DNA of 64,000 nucleotides from Lentzea atacamensis (GCF_003269295.1 NZ_QLTT01000003.1:744001-808000), one strand, 5' to 3'; shown: positions 34,279-43,051, counted from the stretch's first letter. The notes: generated from the sequence alone by a model not told the origin. Program-made: numbers and translations.

Positions 34279-35574
34279 GTGAACCGAACGTACGGGCCCG
34301 GTACCGGCTTGACGCCTGCGGAAACACGCGTCCTCAACGCCATTGACGAGCAAGCTCTTGTCGACGAACTGGTCGCGATGATCCGCGTCCCGAGCGTCAC
34401 CGGCAGCGACGCCGAGTCCGATCTGCAGCACTGGCACACCAGCCGGCTCACCACGCTTGGCTTCGACGTCGACACGTGGAAGCTCGATCTCGACGACCTC
34501 GCTGACCACCCGGACCACCCCGGCACCGAGGCGGCTCGCACCGAGGGTTACGGGGTTGTGGGCGTCCTGGGACCGTCTGGCATCCCGGCGCTCGTGCTGC
34601 AGGGGCACGTCGACGTGGTTCCGACCGGCGACCTCGACAACTGGGTCGATCGTGACCCGTGGAGCGGTGCGATCAAGCAGAACGTCGTCCACGGGCGCGG
34701 TGCCTGTGACATGAAGGCCGGCGCGGCAGCAAACCTCGCCATCGCCCGAGCGCTCGTCGCGTCCGGTGTGAAGCTGGAGCGGCCGTTCGCACTCCACGCG
34801 GTGATCAGTGAGGAGGACGGCGGCATCGGCGCATTCGCGACCATGCTGCGCGGCCACACGGGCGAGGCAGCGGTGATCACCGAGCCCACCAGCGGCAACG
34901 TCGTGGTTGCCAATGCTGGAGCTCTGACCTTCGCTCTGCGCGTGCACGGCCACGCCACCCACGGAAGTTCGAGGCTCGCGGGCCACAGCGCTCTCGACGC
35001 GTTCCTGCCCGTCCACGCCGCGATCGCCGAGCTCGAACGGGAACGCAACGCGCACCCGGACGCACTGTTCGACGGCAACGTCCTGCCCTACCCCATCTCG
35101 ATCGGCACCGTCCGCGCGGGCGACTGGGCGAGCAGCGTTCCCGATCTCCTCATCGCCGAAGGACGGCTCGGCGTCCAGCTCGACGAACCGCCGGCCGAAG
35201 CACGGGCCGCGCTGGAACGAGCGGTCGCCGACGCCTGCTCGCGAGACCCGTGGCTGCGTGACCACCCCGTCGAGGTCACCTGGCCGGGCGGGCAGTTCGC
35301 CAGCGGACGCATTGACGCCGGGCACCCGTTGGTGGACGAGGTGGTCGACTCGATCCGGGTTGCGGAGGGACGTGACGCCAGCCTCGTCGGAGCGCCGTAC
35401 GGCAGCGATCTGCGCCACTACGCCGATATCGGTGGCATCCCCACTCTCCACTATGGACCGGGTGATGTCCGCCTGGCGCACGGACCGCGGGAGCAGGTGG
35501 ACATCGACGAACTGCTGCGGGCCACGCGTACCCTCGCCGTACTCACGGCGCGCCGCTGCGGCGTGCACCTCTAG
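34279..35574 (+). CDS. M20-family metallopeptidase (ArgE/DapE/acetylornithine deacetylase-like)
   Basis: A 431-residue zinc enzyme. Metal and catalytic motifs in order: LQGHVDVVPTGD (first His and catalytic Asp), HGRGACDMKAG (bridging Asp), AVISEEDGG (general base Glu and ligand Glu), VITEPTSG (Asp/Glu ligand region) and LAHGPREQVDI (last His). A dimerisation domain lies between. Family members deacylate N-acyl amino acids or cleave dipeptides. GTG 34279 gives a normal N-terminus (VNRTYGPGTG); an in-frame TTG/ATG further up lies in the LysR operator region. Likely induced through the divergent LysR regulator by its substrate. Confidence 0.9.
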   Translation: MNRTYGPGTGLTPAETRVLNAIDEQALVDELVAMIRVPSVTGSDAESDLQHWHTSRLTTLGFDVDTWKLDLDDLADHPDHPGTEAARTEGYGVVGVLGPSGIPALVLQGHVDVVPTGDLDNWVDRDPWSGAIKQNVVHGRGACDMKAGAAANLAIARALVASGVKLERPFALHAVISEEDGGIGAFATMLRGHTGEAAVITEPTSGNVVVANAGALTFALRVHGHATHGSSRLAGHSALDAFLPVHAAIAELERERNAHPDALFDGNVLPYPISIGTVRAGDWASSVPDLLIAEGRLGVQLDEPPAEARAALERAVADACSRDPWLRDHPVEVTWPGGQFASGRIDAGHPLVDEVVDSIRVAEGRDASLVGAPYGSDLRHYADIGGIPTLHYGPGDVRLAHGPREQVDIDELLRATRTLAVLTARRCGVHL

Positions 35575-36021
35575 TTCACGGTCGCTTCGGTGTGGATTGC
35601 GCACACATCGACGGCCGGGTGGGGCTGCAGCGGTGGACGGTTGGCCGCCTACTCGTGACAGGACTGGGGAACGTCTCGACGGTGGGCCATGCCTGGTTCG
35701 GGTGGTTCTCGGGAGGATGGACCGCAGACGGACCAATGTGGATGTTCTTGGCCAGTACGAAATCCGCAGCTCATGGTCATAGCCGTCGAGCTGGTGCACC
35801 CACCGCTCGCCCCCACATGCGGCACTTCGCAGACGCAGTTCGTGCGCCACCCACACCGAGGCCGCTACTTGCGCACGCCGGTCGCGCTGAACTCCAACGC
35901 CGATGGTCGCGCTGCGCCCGTCGGATCGGCGCAGGCAGGCAGTGAGGTCCGGCCGGGTCGTTGATCCTCATCCAGGTAACGCTTGCGTAACGGCGGCTTG
36001 TCGTGACCTGGACCACGAAGC
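35575..36021. other. intergenic region without recognisable gene
   Basis: About 450 bp. A plus-strand open frame at 35592-35945 lacks family resemblance and a ribosome site. Near its right end, GTAACGCTTGCGTAA (35976-35990) looks like a weak relative of the operators that follow. Confidence 0.4.
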
Positions 36022-36041
36022 TAGCGTCAACGATGACGTAA
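36022..36041. promoter_or_regulatory. LacI-type operator copy 1 (imperfect)
   Basis: TAGCGTCAACGATGACGTAA matches the perfect site at 36153-36172 in 17 of 20 positions (CGTCA and TGACG arms around a 4-bp centre). With that site it forms a pair of operators 131 bp apart, a spacing that would allow DNA looping. Confidence 0.55.
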
Positions 36042-36152
36042 TGAAGCCGCCGTGTCTCTGAATGATCCTGACGGACCTCATAGGCATGGCAATTCTGCTG
36101 TCATGCGCGTGACATGCAATCAGAACGGAACCTTCGCGGCTCTGGCTGCGCG

Positions 36153-36172
36153 TTACGTCAACGTTGACGTAA
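36153..36172. promoter_or_regulatory. LacI-type operator copy 2, perfect 20-bp palindrome
   Basis: TTACGTCAACGTTGACGTAA is a perfect palindrome with a central CG, the form of LacI/GalR-family operators of sugar importers. It sits directly before a strong ribosome site (AAGGGGGAG) and an ATG at 36180 that now opens only a ten-codon peptide, so it once controlled the sugar ABC operon of which only a stub remains. Confidence 0.7.
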
Positions 36173-36179
36173 GGGGGAG

Positions 36180-36370
36180 ATGAACGGACGGGCGCGCGGA
36201 GTCCTCTCCTGATCAGTCACAACATGGCGCACGTCTTCGAGATCGCCGATCGCATCCACGTCCAGCGCCTCGGCAGGCGCAAGGCCGTCGTCGACCCGAA
36301 GACCATCTCGATGTCCGACGCGGTGGCGATCATGACCGGCGTGACGGAGCCGCCCGACCAGACCACCTGA
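36180..36370 (+). pseudogene. sugar ABC importer stub: start of first gene joined to C-terminus of RbsA/FrcA-type ATPase
   Basis: ATG 36180 follows an excellent ribosome site but meets a stop after ten codons. Another frame (36203-36370) then reads as the last ~55 residues of a ribose/fructose-type ABC ATPase: LLISHNMAHVFEIADRIHVQ, then RLGRRKAVVDPKTISMSDAV, stop at 36370. The switch His of the second nucleotide site is the one in ISHNM. Binding protein, permease and the rest of the ATPase are gone, so a deletion joined the leader of the operon to the end of the ATPase. The operators upstream and the levanase downstream fit a lost fructan/fructose uptake locus. Confidence 0.72.
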
Positions 36371-36438
36371 CGGTTTTCCCCTTGCCGCAACGCCTTCACG
36401 GGACGTTGCGCGGACGAGCACGCCCTCTAGGAGGTGTC

Positions 36439-38943
36439 ATGAGACGACGTCGCCTCATCAGCCTGCTGACCGCCGCTGCCCTGGTCGGGGCGGTACCGGT
36501 CGCGCAGGCCGAGCCGCCGTTCATCGAGCCCCACCGACCGCAGTTCCACTACACACCGGCGAAGAACTGGATGAACGACCCCAACGGGCTCGTCTACCAC
36601 AAGGGGGAGTACCACCTCTTCTACCAGTACAACCCGGAGGGAAACACCTGGGGCAACATGTCCTGGGGCCATGCGGTGAGTCCTGATCTGGTGCACTGGC
36701 GCGAACTTCCGCTCGCTCTCCCGCACGACGACAACGAGATGGTGTTCTCCGGCAGTGCCGTCGTCGACCACGGCAACACGTCCGGGTTCGGCACGCCCGG
36801 GAACCCGGCCATGGTCGCGATCTACACCACCCACTCCAAGCTGAACGGCCGGCAGGCGCAGTCCTTGGCCCACAGCACCGACAACGGCCGCACGTGGACC
36901 AAGTACGCGGGCAACCCGGTGCTCGACATCGGCTCCACGGAGTTCCGTGATCCGAAGGTCCAGTGGCAGGCAGGGCGCTGGCTGATGACGGTCGCACTGT
37001 CCACAGAGCACAAAGTCCGCTTCTACTCCTCGCCCGACCTCAAGACCTGGACACACCTCAGCGATTTCGGCCCGCAGGGCGCGGTCGGTGGCGTGTGGGA
37101 GTGCCCGGACCTCTTCCCGCTCCGAGTCGACGGGGACCCCCGCAAGACGAAGTGGGTTCTCGTGGTCAGCATCAACCCCGGTGGCATCGCGGGTGGTTCG
37201 GCCGCGCAGTACTTCGTCGGGGACTTCGACGGCACTCGATTCATCCCTGACGACGACGGTGGTTACACACCGCCCAACGGCGTGGTGATGCAGGATTTCG
37301 AGTCGTCCTACGGCGGCTGGACCACCACCGGCAGCGCGTTTGGCAGTGCACCGGCCACAGGCGCACTGCCGGGACAGCTCCCCGTCAGCGGTGTCGAGGG
37401 AACTGGGTACGCCAACAGCTTTCACGGAGGCGACGGATCGACCGGGACCCTGACCTCACCACCGTTCGAGGTGGACAAGGCCTACCTCAACTTCAAGATC
37501 GGCGGTGGCAAGCACCCCCACGACCCGGCGGCCTCGACCGACGACCCGCCGGCGGCAAGCCAGGTCCTCGCTGATTTCGAAGGCGGCTCCTACGGGACCT
37601 GGATCGCCACCGGTGAGGCATTCGGTGCCGCCCCCGCAACCGGCACACTGCCAGGCCAGCAGCAGGTGTCGGGGTGGCAGGGGAGCGGTCTGGTCAACAC
37701 CTTCCTGAACGGCGATGGGACCACCGGCACACTCACCTCGCCCGAGTTCACCATCTCCTCGCCGTACTTGAACTTCCTCGTCGGTGGCGGCAACCACCCG
37801 GAGGGCTCCGCAGCACCCACCGCCGTGCAGCTGGTCGTGGACGGGAAGGTCGTGCGCAGCGCCACCGGCAAGGACTCCGAGGGCCTGGACTGGGCGTCGT
37901 GGGACGTGCGCGATCTCGCCGGCAAGGCGGCCCGCCTGGAAGTCGTGGACGACAACACCGGCGGCTGGGGACACATCCTCGTCGACCACGTGGTCCTCGC
38001 CCAGACGCCCGCCAAGCCGCGCTCCACCGAGACGACGGTCAACCTCGTGATCGACGAGAAGGTCGTGCGCACCGCGACGGGGGCGGACAGCGAGACCCTT
38101 GACTGGGCCTCTTTCGACCTGCGTGAGTACCGTGGCAAGCAAGCACGCATCTCGCTGGTGGACAGGAACACAGCCGGGTGGGGTCACATACTCGCCGACC
38201 GGTTCACCCTCGCCGACGCACCGGCCAGGTCCACAGTGGAACGGGCGGACTGGGTTGACTTCGGCAAGGACTACTACGCCCCCGTGTCTTGGGAGAACGT
38301 CCCTGACGGCAAGCGCTACGCCATCGGCTGGATGAACAACTGGCAGTACGCCGGGAACACCCCGACCTCGCCGTGGCGCAGTGCACAGAGCGTGTCCAGG
38401 CAGCTGGGACTGCGCACTGTTGGCGATGAGGTCAAGCTCGTTCAGGAACCGGTGCGTGCTCTCGACAGGCTCCACCAGGGCCCACCGGTCTTCGTGCACG
38501 GCAGCACCGTCCGCGAGGGCTCGCGGTCACTGGGCAGGCGCGCCGAAGGACAGGCCCTGGACATCGAGGCGACCTTCTCCGTGATGGACGCCGACCGCTT
38601 CGGACTGAAGGTGCACAGCGGCCCCGGGCAGGAGACGGTGATCGGCTACGACGCCACTCGCCGTGAACTGTACGTGGATCGCACGCGGTCCGGGCGCGTC
38701 GACTTCAGCCCTGACTTCCCGGCCGTGCAACGCGCACCGCTCACCGTCGTGAACGGAAAGGTGACGCTTCGCGTGCTGGTGGATCGCTCATCGGTCGAGG
38801 TCTTCGGCGGAATGGGCCAAGCCGTGATCACCGGCCTCGTCTTCCCCGATGCGGACAGCGACGAGGTGAAGGTCTTCTCCGAGGGCGGCAATGCCCGAAT
38901 CGACCGTCTGACCCTGTGGCACATGGGTTCCTACCGACGCTGA
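36439..38943 (+). CDS. secreted GH32 levanase/fructanase with nested duplicated accessory module
   Basis: An 834-residue enzyme. Sec signal peptide 1-24 (VAQA-EPP). The five-bladed GH32 propeller has nucleophile Asp47 (WMNDPNG), the transition-state motif FRDPKV (Asp171) and acid/base Glu221 (ECPDLFP). At about 285 the propeller is interrupted by inserted beta-sandwich sequence and resumes at about 605 (VDFGKDYYAPVSWENV), followed by the GH32 C-terminal sandwich (to 834). The insert contains an N-half (286-375), a complete second copy of the same module (379-528) and then the matching C-half (534-598), so one module lies inside another. Strong ribosome site AGGAGGTG before ATG 36439. It hydrolyses extracellular levan or inulin to fructose. 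It probably responds to the LacI-type operators upstream. Confidence 0.93.
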   Translation: MRRRRLISLLTAAALVGAVPVAQAEPPFIEPHRPQFHYTPAKNWMNDPNGLVYHKGEYHLFYQYNPEGNTWGNMSWGHAVSPDLVHWRELPLALPHDDNEMVFSGSAVVDHGNTSGFGTPGNPAMVAIYTTHSKLNGRQAQSLAHSTDNGRTWTKYAGNPVLDIGSTEFRDPKVQWQAGRWLMTVALSTEHKVRFYSSPDLKTWTHLSDFGPQGAVGGVWECPDLFPLRVDGDPRKTKWVLVVSINPGGIAGGSAAQYFVGDFDGTRFIPDDDGGYTPPNGVVMQDFESSYGGWTTTGSAFGSAPATGALPGQLPVSGVEGTGYANSFHGGDGSTGTLTSPPFEVDKAYLNFKIGGGKHPHDPAASTDDPPAASQVLADFEGGSYGTWIATGEAFGAAPATGTLPGQQQVSGWQGSGLVNTFLNGDGTTGTLTSPEFTISSPYLNFLVGGGNHPEGSAAPTAVQLVVDGKVVRSATGKDSEGLDWASWDVRDLAGKAARLEVVDDNTGGWGHILVDHVVLAQTPAKPRSTETTVNLVIDEKVVRTATGADSETLDWASFDLREYRGKQARISLVDRNTAGWGHILADRFTLADAPARSTVERADWVDFGKDYYAPVSWENVPDGKRYAIGWMNNWQYAGNTPTSPWRSAQSVSRQLGLRTVGDEVKLVQEPVRALDRLHQGPPVFVHGSTVREGSRSLGRRAEGQALDIEATFSVMDADRFGLKVHSGPGQETVIGYDATRRELYVDRTRSGRVDFSPDFPAVQRAPLTVVNGKVTLRVLVDRSSVEVFGGMGQAVITGLVFPDADSDEVKVFSEGGNARIDRLTLWHMGSYRR

Positions 38944-38950
38944 TCGCTCG

Positions 38951-38976
38951 CGGTGGCGGACCCTGTTCCGCCACCG
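38951..38976 (+). terminator. terminator hairpin after the GH32 gene
   Basis: A 10-bp perfect stem (CGGTGGCGGA / TCCGCCACCG) with loop CCCTGT, 7 bp after the stop. No T-tract. Confidence 0.7.
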
Positions 38977-39108
38977 CTTCTCCCACAGGGAAAAGCTCGT
39001 GATCATCGTTGGTGGCGAGGCGCTCGTCGACCTCGTGCCCGACCGCGTCGGCGGCTATCGGCCCCCGCCGGGGGAAGCCCGGCTGCCACGGCCCTGTCGG
39101 ATTGACGT

Positions 39109-39762
39109 TCAGGGAGATGTCCCCAGGGCTTCCGGGGAGAACACGTAACGCGAGAACCAGCGGTGCATCTGGCGTTGCAGGGCCAGGTCGCCGTACATGT
39201 GTACGTCTGGATGACGCAACAGCTGTGCCCAGGACAGCTCTCCCAGCCACCACCTGGTCACCGCCATGGTCGGGGCCGCCAGCCAGATGTCGACAGGTGC
39301 TCCGGTGTCCTGCTGACACAGGTTCACGTCAGTCCGCGACAGGTGCAGCCAGTACTTCTCGTCCCGGTCGGTGAAGTCGATGGAGACCACAACGGTCCGT
39401 TCCGGCAGGGCTTCGACGTTGGTCCGGCGCTGAATGTCCCAGGTCAGGGCCGCAGTGTCCAGGTCGTCCTCGGTCAACGCGGCACTCTCCGCGGCCACCG
39501 CCCATCGGGCCAGTTCCTGTACCACCGGGCCCAGTGCGACGCCGGCTCTGGTCAGCCGGTAGTCGTCGTCGACGATGCCAGCGGCGCGCAGTGCCCGCAA
39601 CCGCGCGGACAGCGTCGCCCGTGGAATGCGGGGCAGGCCCCGCCGGATCTCGGTGAAGGTGGACGCGCCGAGCAGCAACTCCCGCACGACCAGCAACGTC
39701 CAGCGCTCACCCAACACGTCCAGAGCCCGCGCTACCGCGCAGAACTGCCCGTACCCCGTCAC
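39109..39762 (-). CDS. HxlR-family transcriptional regulator with C-terminal extension
   Basis: A 217-residue protein. Residues 1-100 form an HxlR winged HTH (CAVARALDVLGERWTLLVVRELLLG, then STFTEIRRGLPRIPRATLSARLRAL). The C-terminal ~100 residues have the SCP2-like pattern found in longer HxlR proteins (VVVSIDFTDRDEKYWLHLSR ... APTMAVTRWWLGELSW). It is divergent from the cysteine-synthase-like gene. Its GTG start at 39762 is followed, one base away, by the palindrome GTTCAA-ATG-TTGAAC, so it probably represses both itself and the divergent gene. Confidence 0.9.
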   Translation of the reverse strand: MTGYGQFCAVARALDVLGERWTLLVVRELLLGASTFTEIRRGLPRIPRATLSARLRALRAAGIVDDDYRLTRAGVALGPVVQELARWAVAAESAALTEDDLDTAALTWDIQRRTNVEALPERTVVVSIDFTDRDEKYWLHLSRTDVNLCQQDTGAPVDIWLAAPTMAVTRWWLGELSWAQLLRHPDVHMYGDLALQRQMHRWFSRYVFSPEALGTSP

Positions 39763-39763
39763 G

Positions 39764-39778
39764 GTTCAAATGTTGAAC
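39764..39778. promoter_or_regulatory. inverted-repeat operator between HxlR and cysteine-synthase-like genes
   Basis: GTTCAAATGTTGAAC: 6-bp arms around ATG. It lies in the 40-bp gap between the two divergent starts and touches the regulator's start codon. Likely HxlR binding site; the regulator transcript may be leaderless because there is no room for a ribosome site. Confidence 0.6.
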
Positions 39779-39802
39779 TACTGATCAGGCCAGGTCCAGT
39801 CG

Positions 39803-40744
39803 ATGATCCCACCCATGAATGATGACGTGACGGCGGCGATCGGGAACACACCGCTGGTGCGGCTGAACAAGGTCGTGCCCGCGGGATGCGCGGAGATCTT
39901 CGTCAAGGTCGAAGGGCAGAATCCGACCGGCAGCATGAAGGACCGGATGGCGCTGGCGATGATCGCCAAGGCCGAGGATGACGGACGGCTGCGGCCCGGT
40001 GACACGGTCGTCGAGTACACGGGCGGCAGCACCGGCGCGTCCCTGGCGCTCGTCTGTGCGGCGAAGGGACATCGCCTGCGGATTGTCACATCGGACGCGT
40101 TCAGCGAGGACAAGCTGGTTCAGATGGCGGCCCTCGGCGCGGAGCTCACGGTCATCTCGAGTGACCAGGGAATGATCACCAAGGCGCTGATCCTCGCCAT
40201 GATCGAGAGAGCCGAGCAGCTCAGCCGGCAGCCTCACACCTTCTGGACCGACCAGCTCACCAACACCGACAGCATCGCCGGCTACCACCCCATGGGCGAG
40301 GAGATCTGGAGGCAGATCGAGGGGCGGGTCGACGTGTTCGTCCAGTCGATCGGCTCGTCGGCCTCACTGCGCGGCGCTGCGACCCCGCTCAAGCGTCACA
40401 ATCCGGCGCTGCGGGTGGTCGCGGTCGAACCGGCGGAGTCCGCCGTGCTGTCCGGTGGCCGGCCGGGCGCGCACCGCATCGAGGGCATCGGGATCGGTTT
40501 CGTCCCGCCGATGTGGGACCCGGACCTGTCGGACGAGATCGTCCCGATTGCCACCGCTGACGCCGAGGACATGGCCAGGCGCCTGGCTCGCGAGGAGGGT
40601 CTCTTCGCCGGCACGTCGTCAGGCGCGAACGTGCTCGCCGCGATCCAGGTCGGCAGGCGCCTCGGACCGACCGCCAGGATCGCAACCTTGCTGGTGGATT
40701 CGGGACTGAAGTATCTGAGCACCACTGTGTACCAACGCGGATGA
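39803..40744 (+). CDS. PLP-dependent cysteine synthase/cystathionine beta-synthase-like enzyme
   Basis: A 313-residue fold-type II PLP enzyme. The cofactor lysine lies in NPTGSMKDRMA (about residue 46), the phosphate loop in EYTGGSTGASLA, and the C-terminal pyridine-binding motif in FAGTSSGANVLA. AIGNTPLVRLNKV is the usual cysteine-synthase N-terminus. The IGSSASLRGA segment replaces the G-T-G-G-T-x-x-G substrate loop of true O-acetylserine sulfhydrylases, so it may act on another substrate. ATG 39803 or 39815 are both possible. It is controlled by the divergent HxlR protein. Confidence 0.88.
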   Translation: MIPPMNDDVTAAIGNTPLVRLNKVVPAGCAEIFVKVEGQNPTGSMKDRMALAMIAKAEDDGRLRPGDTVVEYTGGSTGASLALVCAAKGHRLRIVTSDAFSEDKLVQMAALGAELTVISSDQGMITKALILAMIERAEQLSRQPHTFWTDQLTNTDSIAGYHPMGEEIWRQIEGRVDVFVQSIGSSASLRGAATPLKRHNPALRVVAVEPAESAVLSGGRPGAHRIEGIGIGFVPPMWDPDLSDEIVPIATADAEDMARRLAREEGLFAGTSSGANVLAAIQVGRRLGPTARIATLLVDSGLKYLSTTVYQRG

Positions 40745-40964
40745 GTTCGGCAGGACGCCTTCACTGGCCGGTGCGGCCCCGAAGGGGACCACCGGGATCA
40801 GGTCGACGTCGTTCATCGCCACGTCCTGCTGGTGGCGACCGAACTGCGGGTTCTCGGTGTTGTCAGGATGTGCGGAGGTCCGCTGCAACCGCTGCCTCTC
40901 GCTCATCGAGATCGGACGGCGGATCCGTACAGCGATCATGGTCGGCGCACGAGGTGGAGGTCGG

Positions 40965-41110
40965 TCACAGCAGGGGCAGCAGGATGGGGACGGCGTTGAC
41001 GGCACCGTGGACGGCGACGATGGGCCACATCATCCGGTACTTGCTCCAGAGGTAGCCGAGGAACAGCCCGAGAATGCCCTGGTTGACGAACGTCGACGCG
41101 AGGTCTGCCG
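40965..41110 (-). pseudogene. CPBP-type intramembrane protease C-terminal relic
   Basis: The minus strand reads GILGLFLGYLWSKYRMMWPIV, then AVHGAVNAVPILLPLL and a stop at 40965. This is the last helix pair and HGxxN motif of a CPBP protease. About 45 residues remain, and the motifs with the catalytic Glu are gone. Confidence 0.6.
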
Positions 41111-41640
41111 GCAGATCACCGCTGCTCTGGATGGCGATGTGCCGCCGCCGGGCAACAGCTCACAGCGGCGCGTTGCAAACCGACGCGGCCGGGAACTGCT
41201 GACGTTGGCTCATCTGATCATCCACCGCGGCCGGTAACCGAGCAGGGAGGGGCCACAGTGGACAGTCCCGTTGACCTTCTGCCCGCAGACGGCGTCCTTG
41301 TCGCCGACAGCCTGCGGGTTGGAGGCGGTGACCCGGTTTCCTGCCCTGTTGCTGATCGGCCGGGTGTCGACGGGCGAAGACGTGCCCGACGAGAGGTTGG
41401 CGGCATCGGTTGTGGGGCCGTTCCCTCGGCAGCGGTTGGACGGACCGCCCGCGCTCTCCGCCTCCGTCCGCGCAGGCGACGTGTGGTCCTGTCTGGACTG
41501 TCGCATGTGGCCTGCGCGGTGGGTGCTGCCGGATTCGGCGGGCGGGGAGTGTCGTTCGATCGGATGAATCTGGGCCAACACGACCGGAATGATCCTACGA
41601 GACAGGGCTTCTTGTGGTGATATTGCGATCTTGATCCGTT
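41111..41640. other. intergenic region without supportable gene
   Basis: About 530 bp. No frame on either strand shows a family motif together with a start and ribosome site. A CCACAGTGG motif lies at 41253-41261. Probably decayed sequence. Confidence 0.4.
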
Positions 41641-41658
41641 TCGTCACCAGGAGAGTTC

Positions 41659-41886
41659 ATGCGTCATCGCATCGTCAATGTTCTTGCCGCTGGCGCCGCT
41701 GCTGCGTGCCTTGCCACGGGAGCCGCGGCGACGGCCAATGCCGCCGTCGGTGCGGACCGCGGGGAGCCGGTCGTCGTGGTCTGTGACACCGGAGTGCTCG
41801 GCACCGGACTGCTGGGCAGCGACGGAAGCCTCATCACCGATTGCGGTCTGGTCCCTGATCTCCTCGGAGGGTTGGGCCTCGGCTGA
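41659..41886 (+). CDS. small secreted peptide (75 residues)
   Basis: A signal peptide (MRHRIVNVLAAGAAAACLA..., cleavage after TANA at about residue 28) leaves a mature peptide of ~47 residues with two cysteines (VVVCDTGVLG and ITDCGLV) and a Gly/Leu-rich tail, GLLGS and LLGGLGLG. AGGAGAG precedes the ATG. The two cysteines suggest one disulphide. It is followed by a strong terminator, so it is a monocistronic, probably well-expressed gene. It faintly resembles chaplin-like or other short cell-surface peptides but lacks their repeat motif. Function unknown. Confidence 0.7.
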   Translation: MRHRIVNVLAAGAAAACLATGAAATANAAVGADRGEPVVVVCDTGVLGTGLLGSDGSLITDCGLVPDLLGGLGLG

Positions 41887-41922
41887 AAGATGCCACCTCG
41901 TGCAGAGGTGAGCTGACGAGGT

Positions 41923-41957
41923 ACGTGCCCGGGACCCTCCTGCGGTCCCGGGCACGT
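41923..41957 (+). terminator. strong rho-independent-like hairpin
   Basis: A perfect 14-bp stem (ACGTGCCCGGGACC / GGTCCCGGGCACGT) with a 7-base loop, 36 bp after the small secreted peptide. Confidence 0.8.
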
Positions 41958-43051
41958 CCGTACGTACGATTCCCTTGCGGCGCCGGGAGTACGTGGGCGC
42001 GTGGGGATCAGTGCGCTGGTGGTGGAGTGCCCTCTGTTTCGATGACGGATGACCATCACCGACTTGAACTCTCTGAACGCGACCGTTTGCATCACTGTCT
42101 CTGCTGCGGCTGCAGAACGCCGGGATCTTCGCTGTGCGGTCGGCGAGCGCGAATCCCCACAGGGTCCACAGCCGGCCGAGCTGGTCGTTCGGCGGTAGCG
42201 GCCGCGGGTGTGAGCGGGGTCGTCGGCGTCACCGACACGCAGTGGAAATCCCGTGGTGGTCACCGGCAGGACCCCGGCCGCCCGATGATCGTCGCGCGCA
42301 GGCTCGGCCCTGACCGGAACATGTTGCGAATGGTGACTCCCCGCGTTCGCGGACAGCCACATGACGGTCTGGCTTCCATCCCCGTTCCTCCCGTGGATTT
42401 CACGTCGCGTGATGGACGACCCAGCCGCGAACACCGATGGAGGGACCGATCGCGCAAGCCGTAGCGGACCAGGACGAAGAGAAGGCTTGACCACACGCGG
42501 TCCCAGGTAACGAACGCAAGAAACGCTCACCTCGCATCGCCACCTCAGCTCCAACCGTGGTCACTGCCACGGATTCCAGTCCTCGCTGAGCTTTCTCGTG
42601 GTTCGCAGCGTCTGGCGCAGTCAACGACGGTCGCCTGATAGGTTGGCCGGCCACCCGAGATGGCACACACAGCAGCTCGAATCAGGCCGGTTCATCTCAA
42701 GATCTTGCTGCGTGTCCTCCACCCTGCACGTCTCCTTCGGGTGCCGCTCTCTCCGCACTGTCGAGCGGAGATGGTCGTCTCCTATATGGACTGTCTACTG
42801 TGTTCTGAGCAACCAAGTGCGGTCAGCGCGTGATCACGGGTAACTCAGCGCATCCCACAACCACGAGTCGCGTTCCGCGGTCAGGTCGGCAACGGCCCTC
42901 GGTGAGCTTCTGGGGTGAGGAGCGAACGTGGCGTCCGGCGGCTGAGCGTTCACAGCGATGCGACCGTGTCTCTCGTCAGGGCAGGTGCGAGTGACCGGAG
43001 CGCGTCCGTGCCGGGCGATGTACCGGTGCGCCGACTGTCGAGCGACTGGAC
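41958..43051. other. 1.1-kb stretch without recognisable gene
   Basis: No frame on either strand carries a family signature. A 49-codon frame at 42049-42198 (start MTITDLNSLNATVCITVS) has a weak ribosome site and a leader-like look but nothing supports a peptide system nearby. Base composition stays GC-rich, so this is probably the residue of deleted genes. Confidence 0.4.

Noticed and set aside
34300..35574. Long minus-strand frame opposite the M20 peptidase
   Set aside because: Antisense shadow; all catalytic motifs are on the plus strand.
35592..35945. 118-codon plus-strand frame
   Set aside because: No homology, no ribosome site, and low-complexity composition in an intergenic region.
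42049..42198. 49-codon frame with lanthipeptide-like look (NATVCITVS core)
   Set aside because: Weak ribosome site and no modification enzyme or transporter nearby; likely chance.
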